64,000 bases of DNA from Bryobacteraceae bacterium (GCA_041394945.1 JAWKHH010000003.1:620001-684000), one strand, 5' to 3'; positions 42,597 through 51,869 are shown, numbered from the stretch's first letter. Notes: a model not told the origin generated them from the sequence alone. Translations and numbers: made by a program.

Positions 42597-42912
42597 ATGA
42601 CACGGCTGATTGCCGGACTGATCGCGGCGCCGGTTCTCGCGCTCACGTGCAAGCCTTTCCCGACAGCCCCGCAGGCGTTCGCGAAGTCCCCTCGCATATG
42701 TCGGCGTCGTCGAGTTCACAACGGCTCAGGACCCGCTCAGCGTAACCGTAGCACGAAAGTTTGCGCTGCGGCGAACCCGCCGCGGGCTGGAATTGAGTTG
42801 CCGATTCCGCGCCCGCGCTTGCATGGTAGGCGTTTGTGGCGTTGGCCGCGTCTTTCTTTTCGAGTGCACAATGCCGGTGCAAACTGAAGTCGGTGCCAGA
42901 AAGCCCACGTGA
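42597..42912 (+). pseudogene. Frameshifted copy of an exported CxCxP-type protein gene
   Basis: From ATG 42597 the frame gives a signal peptide and mature start: TRLIAGLIAAPVLALTCKPFPTAPQAFAKSP. At about 42693 the sensible sequence moves to the +1 frame (AYVGVVEFTTAQDPLSVTVARKFAL), which degrades and stops at 42910-42912. The combined product resembles the start of the intact gene at 42967 (leader, C-x-P, AW/AF helix, then V.G.V strand). It looks like a decayed paralogue in tandem. It occupies most of the 412-base gap before the intact gene. Confidence 0.55.
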
Positions 42913-42966
42913 TTTGCGCCGCGCCAAGCTTGGTTGTGCACGGCGTTCGTGAACAGGGGGACACCG

Positions 42967-43668
42967 ATGCGAGTCTGGTTTTGGCTGACATTTGCTACCG
43001 CAGCGCCGATGTGGGCCTGTCAATGCAGCGCGTGGCCGTCTTCGGCGCAGGCCTGGCAGGAATCGCAGGCGGTGATCGAGGGGAGGGTAAGTATCGTAAC
43101 ACCGGCCCTCTCAGAATTGGAACAGTATGTACTGGTAAGCGCGGACCGGACATTCAAAGGCAAGGGACGGTGGTTCCTCTTGAGACAACCAGCGGGCCCC
43201 TGCATCCCCCGATACCGGTCCGGGCAGCGGATGCTTCTTTACCTCGTTCGTCACGAAGGCTATTGGGTATCAGCACCTTGCTGGCGTGCGCTTAGGCTGG
43301 ATGACGCTGCGGAGGATCTCCGGTTTCTGAGAGCTCTCCCAGGGTCAGGCGGCCGGCCCCGGATAGCAGGCACAGTGAGACGGAACGACAGCGGCGATCC
43401 CTCGCGATCGCGCCCGTTTGCCGGCGTGCGGATCGCGCTAGAGGGACCACAAGGAACGATCGAAACAGTGACCGATGCGGAGGGGGTTTACGAGGTCTAT
43501 GACCTCAAGAGCGGCATGTATAAAGTCCGGGCGATCGCCCCGGCTGGGACGCGAGAACGATTCAGTGTTCCGCATGATCGGTCGAAGCCCAAGTGGATAT
43601 TGTTGAGGAACGCCCTACTCGACCCCGCAAACCAGCCTGGGATAGACTTCTACTTCGCCGCGGAGTAG
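42967..43668 (+). CDS. Exported protein with N-terminal Cys-rich domain and carboxypeptidase-regulatory-like domain
   Basis: 233 residues from ATG 42967 (AGGGGG 7 bases upstream; TTG 42934 is less likely). Signal peptide VWFWLTFATAAPMWA, then CQCSAWPSSAQAWQESQAVIEGRVSIV, the opening of a TIMP/netrin-like family of small secreted proteins. Residues 60-110 contain FKGKGRWFLL...GPCIPRYRSGQRMLLYL. Residues 125-205 look like a CarboxypepD_reg-like fold (FAGVRIALEGPQGTIETVTDAEGVYEVYDLKSGMYKVRAIAP). Function is unknown. Base composition appears slightly lower in GC than neighbours. Confidence 0.65.
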   Translation: MRVWFWLTFATAAPMWACQCSAWPSSAQAWQESQAVIEGRVSIVTPALSELEQYVLVSADRTFKGKGRWFLLRQPAGPCIPRYRSGQRMLLYLVRHEGYWVSAPCWRALRLDDAAEDLRFLRALPGSGGRPRIAGTVRRNDSGDPSRSRPFAGVRIALEGPQGTIETVTDAEGVYEVYDLKSGMYKVRAIAPAGTRERFSVPHDRSKPKWILLRNALLDPANQPGIDFYFAAE

Positions 43669-43711
43669 GGACGAAAAGAATCGCGCCCCTATCCGTGCGT
43701 TTTACTTTGGC

Positions 43712-44776
43712 CTAGAATCGCCGCGATAGGCTCACCATGATCGCGTAGTCAGCGAACGCGGCATCGCCGTGACGGCCGTTGGCGATGTCCGGCACGCTGC
43801 GGCGCCGGTTCCGCTCAACGGCAAACGGAATGTTTAGCGAGAACATGTACGACCCGCGGGCATAAAGCATGCCCGGGTCCAGCGAGATGGCATAGCCGGG
43901 CCGCCGGAAGCCGTCGCTCTTACCAAATGCGTCGCGCACGGGAACGCCTTCGATGCGTCCACCGAAGCTCACCGCCAAACCGCGAATCTTCGGCACCGGC
44001 CGGCCCACGCCGGCGCGGAACAAATACTGGTCCGCCACAGACATCACCTGTTCGCCCGGCGCGGTCCGGAAGGTCGCCACGCCGTTGGTATTGCGCGGAT
44101 TGAAGAGATAGAGTCCGGCGAAGTAAATCTCGGTTTGCCACATGATCCGCTTGTAGGCTTGCAGGTCCACTGCGACACCGACGCCGCCATCACCGGCTTG
44201 CACTGACTGGTCAGCGGTCGCGGTGATCACCTGCCCCTGCGCGGTGGTGGCCGTCGCTGTGGCGTTGTACTTCCCGGTGGGCACTTTCAGAAACGCCCCG
44301 ATCGAGATGTTGTCCCCGGATTCCGTGGGAGGCTTGAAGACCCAGGCCCGGCCGCCGAAGGAGATATCGCCAATGCTGTTCACCACCTGCCTGCCGCGCG
44401 GCGGATACAACTGGTTGCGGTGGGCAAAAAGTACCGGTACGCTCACGCCGGCGCTCCACCGTGGCGTTATCTGCCTTTCCAGGCTGAAATCGAGCAAATG
44501 GTAGAGGTTGTAGATCTGGTTGCGGTTGATTTCCCGCTGCTTCTGCTCCACTGTCCCGATGAAGTGGCGGAACGACGGCTGATAGCGGTAGCCGCTGGTG
44601 AACGTCCAAAGCTTCGGCTTGGCGTGCTCCGACCGTCCACAGGTATTCAATGCCAACACACCCAGACCGGGCGTGCCTTGTCTTGCGGCAACTCAACCCT
44701 GGCCGGAAGCCGGCCTGCTGAATACCAACGGCAGCGCGAGCGCCGCAATGATCAATCGTCCACTGAAAGTGTTCAA
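43712..44776 (-). pseudogene. Outer-membrane barrel gene with in-frame TGA after its signal peptide
   Basis: TTG 44776 has GGAGG 5 bases upstream and begins a 27-residue leader, NTFSGRLIIAALALPLVFSRPASGQG, a clear signal peptide. In the same frame TGA at 44693-44695 stops it. The frame then continues as VAARQGTPGLGVLALN...KLWTFTSGYRYQPSFRHFIGTVEQKQ, a barrel of about 315 residues ending ADYAIMVSLSRRF. A start at TTG 44659 could make the barrel without a leader, which would not be exported. Two close compensating indels or one nonsense change would explain it, as would a base-calling error. No function beyond barrel is recognised. Confidence 0.65.
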
Positions 44777-45017
44777 GACAACCTCCGACTGGTACGTCCA
44801 GAATACCGCTCTTGCGGGGGGTCCAGGCTCCACGGGGAACCGGTCCGTATCTCCGATTCGGCTGCGCCTTCCGATGCTCGGGAGACGGCATGCCGAGGCT
44901 ATTTGAATAGTAGATCACAATCCCTACATGCTTGTCATGTTCCGCCGGAGACGGCGGGCAAGACCGGGCTGTAGAGCAAAGAGGTACCGCAAAAGTGGAG
45001 GGGCAAAGGGCTACCGG

Positions 45018-45386
45018 TCAGAACTCCGTCGGAAACCCCGCCTCCTGCCAGGCGCGCCACCCGCCTTCGAGCGAAATCACCGATTCGTACCCCATGATCC
45101 GCAGCGCATCGGCGGCCAGGGCGGACCGGTAGCCGCCGCCGCAATACAGCACGATGCTCACCGATTTGTCGGGCACCCGGGCTTCGATGTCGCGTTCGAT
45201 GATCCCCTTGCCGATGTGGATCGAACCGGCAGCGTGTCCGGCGGCAAACTCGCTTTCTTCGCGGACGTCGATCAGCAGGTGCGATTCGCCGCTGGAGCGC
45301 ATGACCGCGTACTCGGTCACTTCGATGCAGCGGACTCGGCTCTTTGCGTCGTCAACCAATGCGAGGAATCCGGGGGAGTGCTTCAT
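45018..45386 (-). CDS. Single-domain rhodanese-like protein
   Basis: 122 residues. The active-site loop is CGGGYRSA with Cys82, preceded by LLIDVREESEFAAGHAAGSIHI, the CH2A-type motif. It could transfer sulfane sulfur to a thiol acceptor; the loop length (C plus five) is the sulfurtransferase type. It is cytosolic, and 3 bases after the murA stop, an unexpected partner for a cell-wall gene. Confidence 0.88.
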   Translation of the reverse strand: MKHSPGFLALVDDAKSRVRCIEVTEYAVMRSSGESHLLIDVREESEFAAGHAAGSIHIGKGIIERDIEARVPDKSVSIVLYCGGGYRSALAADALRIMGYESVISLEGGWRAWQEAGFPTEF

Positions 45387-45389
45387 GGT

Positions 45390-46682
45390 TTAGTCTCCGG
45401 CTGCGGCTACGGCCGTGGTGTTCGATTGCAGGCGATCGACTCGGGCGCCTAGGCGTGCGAGCTTCTCGACGATCTGCTCGTAGCCCCGATCGATGTGATA
45501 AACGCGGTCGACGACAGTGGCGCCCCGGGCCACGAGCGCGGCGAGCACCAGGGAGGCGCTGGCCCGCAGGTCCGACGCGATGACGTTGGCGCCGCTCAAC
45601 GTGCGGGGCCCGGCGACGATCGCCTGCCGGCCCTCCACACGGATGTTGGCGCCCATGCGCGCCAGCTCCGGCGCGTGCATGTATCGGTTCTCGAAGATAG
45701 TCTCGGTGATGAACGAAATGCCCTCTGCCTGCGTCATCAGCGCCATGTACTGGGCCTGGAGGTCGGTAGCGAAACCCGGGTGTTCCTCGGTGGTCATGTC
45801 CACCGAACGCGGGCGGCGTTCGGCGCGCACCAGCAGGCGGTCCGGCCCCGTTTCGCGAACGGTGATGCCCGCCTGGCGCAGCTTTGCGATCAGCGCGCCG
45901 AGGTGTTCGGGAATGCAGCCGGTAACGGTGACCTCGCCGCCCGTGATGGCGCCGGCGATGACGAAGGTGCCGGCTTCGATACGGTCTGGAATGATGGTGT
46001 GTTCGGCGCCGTGCAGCTTGGATACGCCTTGGACGCGAATGGTGGACGTGCCGGCGCCCTCGATCCGCGCGCCCATGGCGATGAGCAGCGCCGCCAGATC
46101 GATGACTTCGGGCTCGCGCGCTGCGTTCTCGAGAACCGTTTCGCCTTCGGCGAGCGCGGCCGCCATCAGGAGATCCTCCGTACCAGTGACGGTGATCCGC
46201 TCGAAGAGCACGTGGTTGGCGCGGAGTCCCTTTTCGGCGCGGGCTTCGATATAGCCATGCTCCTGGTGGATGGTTGCGCCGAGTTGTTCGAGCCCGAGAA
46301 CGTGAAGATTGATCGGCCGCGCGCCGATGGCGCATCCGCCGGGAAGCGAAACGCGGGCGCGTCCGGTGCGGGCGGCGAGCGGACCGAGCACGAGGCTCGA
46401 CGCCCGCATCGTCTTCACGATCTCGTAGGGAGCCTCCGGGCGCGTGAGTTCGGCGGCTTGAATGCGGAGCGTGCCGCCGCCCAGGTCTTCGATCGTCGCG
46501 CCGCAGTACTCGAGCACCTTGCGCATCGTGCCGATGTCGCGCACCGCGGGGATCCTGTGCAGCGTGACGGGCTCAGCGGTGAGCAGGCAGGCGGCCAGCG
46601 CCGGCAGCGCTGAGTTCTTCGCGCCGCTGATGGCGACTTCACCCTGGAGCGGGATGCCGCCTTCAATCCGAAACTGATCCAT
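45390..46682 (-). CDS. murA: UDP-N-acetylglucosamine 1-carboxyvinyltransferase
   Basis: 430 residues from ATG 46682 (MDQFRIEGGIPLQGEVAISGAKN, the usual MurA opening). It catalyses transfer of enolpyruvate from PEP to UDP-GlcNAc, the first committed step of peptidoglycan synthesis. The catalytic loop LPGGCAIGARPINLH retains the cysteine (Cys117), the residue alkylated by fosfomycin. KNSALP near 22-27 is the conserved Lys/Asn site. The start overlaps the murQ 3' end by 20 bases. Confidence 0.97.
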   Translation of the reverse strand: MDQFRIEGGIPLQGEVAISGAKNSALPALAACLLTAEPVTLHRIPAVRDIGTMRKVLEYCGATIEDLGGGTLRIQAAELTRPEAPYEIVKTMRASSLVLGPLAARTGRARVSLPGGCAIGARPINLHVLGLEQLGATIHQEHGYIEARAEKGLRANHVLFERITVTGTEDLLMAAALAEGETVLENAAREPEVIDLAALLIAMGARIEGAGTSTIRVQGVSKLHGAEHTIIPDRIEAGTFVIAGAITGGEVTVTGCIPEHLGALIAKLRQAGITVRETGPDRLLVRAERRPRSVDMTTEEHPGFATDLQAQYMALMTQAEGISFITETIFENRYMHAPELARMGANIRVEGRQAIVAGPRTLSGANVIASDLRASASLVLAALVARGATVVDRVYHIDRGYEQIVEKLARLGARVDRLQSNTTAVAAAGD

Positions 46683-47580
46683 TTTGGTTCCTGTTGATGA
46701 CTTCCGAAACGCGATTGCCGGCGGCGGCGAGCAGAGCCTCGGCACGTTCGCGCGTGGTATTGAGCCGGGCCATGACAATGGCCGTGCGCACGGTGTCGCC
46801 GGCGGCTTCGAGCAGCGCTGCGGCGCGGGCGTCGTCCACCCTGGTGGCGTCGCGCACGATGCGGCGGGCGCGGTGGCGGAGTTTTTCGTTGGTCGGCTGG
46901 ACGTTCACCATGAGGTTGCCGAACACGGCTCCGCGGCGGATCATCACGCCTGTGGAGATCATGTTGAGCACGAGTTTCGTGGCCGTGCCGGCTTTCATGC
47001 GCGTGGAGCCGGTGACGATTTCAGCGCCGGGGAGCGGCGTGATGGCGATCTCGGCGCGGGCGGCCAGTTCCGACGCGGGCGTGCAACTGATGCCGGCCGT
47101 GAGCGCGCCGACCGATCGCGCCCAATCGATGGCGCCGAGCACGTAGGGAGTACGGCCGCTGGCGGCGATGCCGACCAGCGTGTCGTTCGGGCCGAAGCCG
47201 CGAGCTTCGAGATCCCGGACGCCGGCGGTGGGATCGTCCTCGCTGGCTTCGGTGGCGCGGGCGAGCGCGGCCTCGCCACCGGCGATCACACCCTGGACGA
47301 GCTCGGCGGGCGCATTGAAAGTGGGGCGGCACTCAGCGGCGTCGAGCACGCCGAGGCGGCCGCTGGTTCCGGCGCCGATGTAGAACAAACGCCCGCCGCG
47401 ATCCATGCGCTCGGCAATGCCGTCGACGAGCTTCGCAATCGCCGGGATCTCGGGGGTGACCGAGTCCGCGACACGCCGGTCTTCGTCGTTGATGATGGCG
47501 AGCACTTCGTGCGTGGGCCGCGCGTCGATCGCGTCCGAGGCCGGGTTGCGCTGCTCGGTGAGGAGGGATTCGAGGTTCAT
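46663..47580 (-). CDS. murQ: N-acetylmuramic acid 6-phosphate etherase
   Basis: 305 residues. It cleaves the lactyl ether of MurNAc-6-P to GlcNAc-6-P and lactate in peptidoglycan recycling. SIS-fold motifs are YIGAGTSGRLGVLDAAECRPTF (with Glu83 as general acid/base candidate), GIAASGRTPYV and GSTRMKAGTATKLVLNM. It overlaps murA by 20 bases and starts 4 bases after the upstream isomerase. No murein kinase (anmK or murK) or PTS gene is visible nearby. Confidence 0.96.
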   Translation of the reverse strand: MNLESLLTEQRNPASDAIDARPTHEVLAIINDEDRRVADSVTPEIPAIAKLVDGIAERMDRGGRLFYIGAGTSGRLGVLDAAECRPTFNAPAELVQGVIAGGEAALARATEASEDDPTAGVRDLEARGFGPNDTLVGIAASGRTPYVLGAIDWARSVGALTAGISCTPASELAARAEIAITPLPGAEIVTGSTRMKAGTATKLVLNMISTGVMIRRGAVFGNLMVNVQPTNEKLRHRARRIVRDATRVDDARAAALLEAAGDTVRTAIVMARLNTTRERAEALLAAAGNRVSEVINRNQNGSVSD

Positions 47581-47584
47581 CGCG

Positions 47585-48418
47585 TCAGAGGACGCCCGCC
47601 TTTTTCATGACGGCGGTGGTGGTGTCGTAGCCGAGTTTGGCTCCAGCGGCGGGGTCCATGTCTTTCAGCCCGCGGCCGAAAACCTCAGGACTCACGCCGT
47701 CTTTGTAGCCCGCCTTTTTGAGCGCGCGGAGGAAGCCGGTGAGGTCGGCGACGCCTTCGCCCGGCATGAGGCGTTCGCTGTCGAGGATCTTTGCGGGTGG
47801 CAGATCCTGCGAGTCCGCGATCTGCACGTGAACGATGCGCGCGGCAGGAATCCCTTCGAGAGCCTTGGTGGTAGCGCCCGCGTGATGCCAATGCCAGGAG
47901 TCGACGAGGAGCCCGGTGTTGGGGCCGATCTCTTCGGCGAAGCGCAGCGTCTCTTCCATGCGCCAGACGAACTCGTGCGGACCACGGGTGCGCAAGTGGA
48001 GCGGGCCGAGGAATTCGAGTCCAAAGCGGACCTTCGAGCGCGCGAGAATGTCGGCGCAACGTTTGAAGCGGTCGAGCCAGAGGGCGCGCTGCTCTGCCTT
48101 GGGGAGTTCGGACCACGATGGGAGCCACGTGGTCATACGCGGGCATCCGATGGCGGCGGCGAACTGCGCCGCGGCTTCGAGCCCTTCGAGGCCCTTCTGA
48201 AACGTGGCGCCGTCCTTGCGGAACTCGACGGGCAAGCCGACGACCGCGGGTTTGAGCTTCAATTCCGCAAGGAGCTTTTTGGTCGCGTCGAGACCCTGTT
48301 CCATTGCCGGGGTGATGGCGACGTCGACGCCGGGGAAGCCGGTGCGGGCGGCAAGGCGGGCGAATTCGGGCCAGGGGACTCGGCCGGCTACAAGCGTTCC
48401 GTTCAGGGAGGCGTACAT
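47585..48418 (-). CDS. Sugar phosphate isomerase/epimerase family protein
   Basis: 277 residues. AP-endonuclease-2/xylose-isomerase TIM-barrel features: FGLEFLGP (Glu), LLVDSWHWHHAG (Asp, His), VHVQIADS (His) and GVSPEVFG (Glu), the usual metal set. Opening MYASLNGTLVAG carries no leader, so it is cytosolic. The substrate is unknown; proximity to murQ suggests an amino sugar or hexose. It lies 45 bases after the GH13 gene. Confidence 0.82.
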   Translation of the reverse strand: MYASLNGTLVAGRVPWPEFARLAARTGFPGVDVAITPAMEQGLDATKKLLAELKLKPAVVGLPVEFRKDGATFQKGLEGLEAAAQFAAAIGCPRMTTWLPSWSELPKAEQRALWLDRFKRCADILARSKVRFGLEFLGPLHLRTRGPHEFVWRMEETLRFAEEIGPNTGLLVDSWHWHHAGATTKALEGIPAARIVHVQIADSQDLPPAKILDSERLMPGEGVADLTGFLRALKKAGYKDGVSPEVFGRGLKDMDPAAGAKLGYDTTTAVMKKAGVL

Positions 48419-48463
48419 CGGGTCCGTTACTGTTCAGTTTCGCACGGACGCAGCGTGGCGCCG

Positions 48464-50341
48464 TTACGCCAGGATCAGCATCCCCGCCGGAGGCAGGTCC
48501 ACCGGCACCGTCGCCCGCCCGTCGATGACGTTCACCGGCAGGAACTGATCCGCCGGAGGGGCGGCGAGCTGAGCGGCGGTCCAGTTGCCGTTGTAGAGCA
48601 CCTGCAGTCGAACGGCGTTCTCGTGCAGCCCGGCGTCGATCGTCACATGCGCGCCGTCGGGAACACCGCCGTTCGGATTCACCACGATCACCACCTCGCG
48701 GTTCCACATGATTCGCGACCACGCAAATAGCTGCCCTGCCTGGGGAATCGAAAACCCGAAGCTGCCGGACGAGGTCTCACGCAAATACTGCCGCCCGCGG
48801 CGCAGCGTCATGCCAATGCCGTCGTGCCGCGCGCGTAGCCGCGCAATGGCGGCGATCCGCAGGTAGGCCGGATGGTCGACGTCGAAGAAATGGCAGCCCG
48901 CCGTTCCGAACGCCCCAAATGGTCCGCCGAACATACCCTCGCGCAGATACCGGTCGTCGAACGGGATATTGCCCCACTGGTCCGGCGGCTCGATCCCCGG
49001 ATCGTGATAGGCGGTTGAGCCATCGAACGCCTGCTCGGTGCCGTAGTAGATGCACGGGATGCCGAGCGTGGTCAGCTGGATACCCACCGTGTGCGCGGCC
49101 TGCAGATCGCGCGAAGGCCCGTTGCTGCCCGCGGAAAAGCGGCGCTTGGCCCGGCCCACCATGTCGTGATCGTCGAGCACGGAGACGTGATATCGGCCGA
49201 CGACACGGTGGCTGCCGAGTTCGTCGTGCCCGTCGAACTGGCTGAAGAAATCGATCGGAGCGAGGAAGCCCTTCCCGAGATTGGCGAGGCGCAAGGCGGG
49301 GTCGCCGATGTCGAGCGCGGCGTCGAGATTGCGGCCGAAAACGTCGAGATAGTTGTGCGCCAGCGCGGCGCCGCCGGTCACTTCGCCGGCGAGCAGGAAG
49401 TTCTCCTTCCCGATCGATTCGGCGTACTCGCGGATGCCGCCGCAGAAGTTACGCGAGGCGTCGAAGGAGACGTGCTTCACCGTGTCGATGCGGAAGCCGT
49501 CGCAGTCGGAGAGAGCGATCCAGTAGCGGTACACGTCGATAAGGAAACCGAGCGCGCCGAGGTTGAGGTCCTTGAGGTCGAAAAAATCGCCGCGGCGGAA
49601 CTCGTTGTCGGGATGGAGTGGATCTTCCCACCCCGCGGGGTCCCAATGGCCGATCTGTCCGGCGCGCGTGTAGATACCGAGATTCTGAAACTCCTCCGGC
49701 CACGCGCCGGTCTCAAGCGAATCCGGCGGGGCGGTGTGGCCGGTGCTCCCGCCGGCGCCGTCGCGCCACCCGTGGACCGGATAAGGCGGACCGAAGCGAT
49801 ACGGCATCGTGGTGCGAGCCGTCCCAGCGTCGTTGTAGAAGAAGTTGTTGCCGGTGTGGTTGTAGATGATGTCGAGGATGACGTAGATGCCGCGGGCGTG
49901 AGCGGCGTCGACGAGATCGCGGAGATCCCGGCGGGTGCCGAAACGCGGGTCGATCTCGAGGAAATTCTGGATGCCGTAGCCGTGGTAGGTGTCGAGATCG
50001 GCGCGCTGCTTCCACACAGGGCCCACCCAGATGGCGGTAACGCCGAGTCCGGCGAGGTAAGGGAGCTGGGAACGGATGCCGTTGAGCGTGCCGCCGGTGA
50101 AGTTGCGGCCGGCGCGCATCCAGGCGGCCCGATCCGCCGCGCGATGGGCGGCCGGATCTGCGCGGTCAAACAGAGGCCGCGCCGATTCGCCGCCGTCGGA
50201 GAAGCGATCCGGGAGCAGGAAATAGAGGAACTGGTCGCGCCAGGAGGCGGGGCTCGGGTGGACCGGTCCGCGCGGGGAGAGGCTCGCGTCGGCGAGCCGA
50301 CGCGGTGCAGTGGGTTCGATCGGGGAGGGCATGGCGCCCAT
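48464..50341 (-). CDS. Alpha-amylase family glycosidase (GH13)
   Basis: 625 residues with no clear signal peptide (an ATG at 50332 is a near alternative). The four GH13 regions are seen: DIIYNH (I), GFRIDTVKH (II, nucleophile Asp), LLAGEV (III, acid Glu) and VLDDHDM (IV, Asp). Y-G-Y/NFLEIDPRFG and FDGHDELG segments resemble bacterial cyclomaltodextrinase-like or sucrose-type members. It would act on alpha-glucans or trehalose-type substrates in the cytosol. The C-terminal beta domain runs from about residue 520. It lies 28 bases after the three-repeat gene. Confidence 0.9.
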   Translation of the reverse strand: MGAMPSPIEPTAPRRLADASLSPRGPVHPSPASWRDQFLYFLLPDRFSDGGESARPLFDRADPAAHRAADRAAWMRAGRNFTGGTLNGIRSQLPYLAGLGVTAIWVGPVWKQRADLDTYHGYGIQNFLEIDPRFGTRRDLRDLVDAAHARGIYVILDIIYNHTGNNFFYNDAGTARTTMPYRFGPPYPVHGWRDGAGGSTGHTAPPDSLETGAWPEEFQNLGIYTRAGQIGHWDPAGWEDPLHPDNEFRRGDFFDLKDLNLGALGFLIDVYRYWIALSDCDGFRIDTVKHVSFDASRNFCGGIREYAESIGKENFLLAGEVTGGAALAHNYLDVFGRNLDAALDIGDPALRLANLGKGFLAPIDFFSQFDGHDELGSHRVVGRYHVSVLDDHDMVGRAKRRFSAGSNGPSRDLQAAHTVGIQLTTLGIPCIYYGTEQAFDGSTAYHDPGIEPPDQWGNIPFDDRYLREGMFGGPFGAFGTAGCHFFDVDHPAYLRIAAIARLRARHDGIGMTLRRGRQYLRETSSGSFGFSIPQAGQLFAWSRIMWNREVVIVVNPNGGVPDGAHVTIDAGLHENAVRLQVLYNGNWTAAQLAAPPADQFLPVNVIDGRATVPVDLPPAGMLILA

Positions 50342-50369
50342 TCATCGTAACGCGCGGGCTGCGCGGGAG

Positions 50370-51365
50370 CTACGGGGCAGGCGTGACGACGGAGGCGTCA
50401 AAAAGCCGGTCGGCGGCGGCGATCTGGTCGCCGGTTCCGCGGGCGGCGATCAGGCGGGCGGTGTTGTGCGTGAAGATGAGCCGCAACTGCGCGCCGGCGC
50501 GGAGTTTGACGGCGAGTTGCTGGATCTGGGCTAGCTCGTAGCTGGCGGGGAGCAAGTAGGCGCGCAGTTCGAGAGCGGGGAACATCCGGTTGTCATCGTC
50601 TTTGGCGAGGGTAAAGGACTGGCGAGCCGCGGAGCCTGGCGCCTCTTCGATTCTCGAGGCGAACCACTGCGCGCCATCGAGTGATTCCGGGGTTCCGCGA
50701 ACGACGATCGCGTGGATGGCATTTACCGTGAAAATGTAGCGGAGCATCATGGCGGCCCGAATCAACGTCGCGAGTTCCTGGAGTTCCGCCGGGGCGGTGT
50801 GCCGCTTCACCTTCACCACGCGCACGATGCCTTCGCGCTCGTTGAGATCGAACTGGCGCGGCGAGCCGGCCGGCGGATCGGCGCCGAGTTCGCCGAGCAG
50901 CCATTGAGCGGCTTCGGTCTGCTTTTCCGTGCCGCGCACGATGATCGCGCCAAAGGCCGCGGATGCAAAGACGCGGCGGATCCCGATGGTCCCACGGATG
51001 GCGGTGGCCAGTTCGTGCAGGCTTTGCGGATCTCCGGCCCGGCCGGTGAAAAAGATGCGCGTAGCCCAATCGGAACCGGCTTCCGGGTTGAGGAATTCGG
51101 CGATGCGGCCGCGTTGGGCGGCGGCGGGACGGTCCAGTTCGCCGTGAATCCACACGGCGAGCGTCCGGCTGTTGCCCGTGGCCTGGAAGACGAGTTCGCG
51201 GGCGGAACCGTCGAAGGCCACGTCGGAAACCTCGGCGACGGCGCGGAAGATCGTTGCTGTTTCCGACATCGCCGGCTCCGAGGCGATGTGGACGAAACGG
51301 AGGCGGTCCGGCTGCTGGGCAAAGGGGGCCATAGCCGTAAGGGCGGCGGCAACAAACGCTTTCAT
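50370..51365 (-). CDS. Exported protein with three secretin-N-domain-like repeats
   Basis: 331 residues from ATG 51365; an upstream in-frame start would spoil the signal peptide (MKAFVAAALTAMAPFAQ). Three related blocks of about 80-90 residues each end in a strand of the form I[IV]VRGT or LIAARGT (FGAIIVRGTEKQTEAAQWLL, IHAIVVRGTPESLDGAQWF, NTARLIAARGTGDQIAAADRLF). This resembles the N1/NolW-type ring domains of secretins, without the secretin pore. A pilotin, scaffold or degenerate secretin relative are options. No known family is firmly recognised. Confidence 0.6.
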   Translation of the reverse strand: MKAFVAAALTAMAPFAQQPDRLRFVHIASEPAMSETATIFRAVAEVSDVAFDGSARELVFQATGNSRTLAVWIHGELDRPAAAQRGRIAEFLNPEAGSDWATRIFFTGRAGDPQSLHELATAIRGTIGIRRVFASAAFGAIIVRGTEKQTEAAQWLLGELGADPPAGSPRQFDLNEREGIVRVVKVKRHTAPAELQELATLIRAAMMLRYIFTVNAIHAIVVRGTPESLDGAQWFASRIEEAPGSAARQSFTLAKDDDNRMFPALELRAYLLPASYELAQIQQLAVKLRAGAQLRLIFTHNTARLIAARGTGDQIAAADRLFDASVVTPAP

Positions 51366-51408
51366 GCCAACTCTGACGCCACACCGCCGCACCGCGTGCA
51401 GGCGGCAA

Positions 51409-51852
51409 CTACACCGTCAGCGGCACTTCGACGTACTCAAGCGCCCACTCCCGCATGAACCGCACCCGGTGCGGCACGATCCGGTAGAGCATGAACTCGG
51501 GATTGTCCACGCTGCCGAGATAGGCGCGAAGCAGCGGATTGATATCCCATATGGCCTGCCGCTCATCGAGACGCATCACCGGCTCGGCTTTGCCGGTGAT
51601 GCGCACCTGGTCGTGGTCGCCGCTGAGGTAGCACAGCTCAACGCGCGGGTTCACGTCGAGTTCGCCCGTCTTCCCGGAACTCCGCATCGACGCCACCCAG
51701 ACGGTGAACTCCTCCGTCTTCACCGGCGACACCGGCCGCACTCTCGGCTGCGCGGCATCCATCGTCGCCATCATCGGAAACTTGTCGGCGGCGACGACGC
51801 CGAGCGCGAGCTGGCGCGCCTCATCGGGCGAAGGAGGCGGGAGCTGTTTCAT
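51409..51852 (-). CDS. Pyridoxamine 5'-phosphate oxidase-like flavin protein
   Basis: 147 residues from ATG 51852 (MKQLPPPSPDE). Split-barrel features: FPMMATMDAAQPRVRPVSPVKTEEFTVWVASMRSSGKTGELDVNPRVELCYL and QVRITGKAEPV. The family binds FMN or F420 and reduces small molecules or protects against oxidants. The specific ligand is unknown. The start is 17 bases from the divergent VTT gene. It heads the minus-strand run that continues to the rhodanese gene. Confidence 0.85.
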   Translation of the reverse strand: MKQLPPPSPDEARQLALGVVAADKFPMMATMDAAQPRVRPVSPVKTEEFTVWVASMRSSGKTGELDVNPRVELCYLSGDHDQVRITGKAEPVMRLDERQAIWDINPLLRAYLGSVDNPEFMLYRIVPHRVRFMREWALEYVEVPLTV

Positions 51853-51869
51853 TCCGCCTTCAGCATACA

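Noticed and set aside
42643..43023. 126-codon minus-strand frame in the gap after the small membrane protein
   Set aside because: Basic low-complexity product without start support; the plus-strand decayed gene explains the region better.
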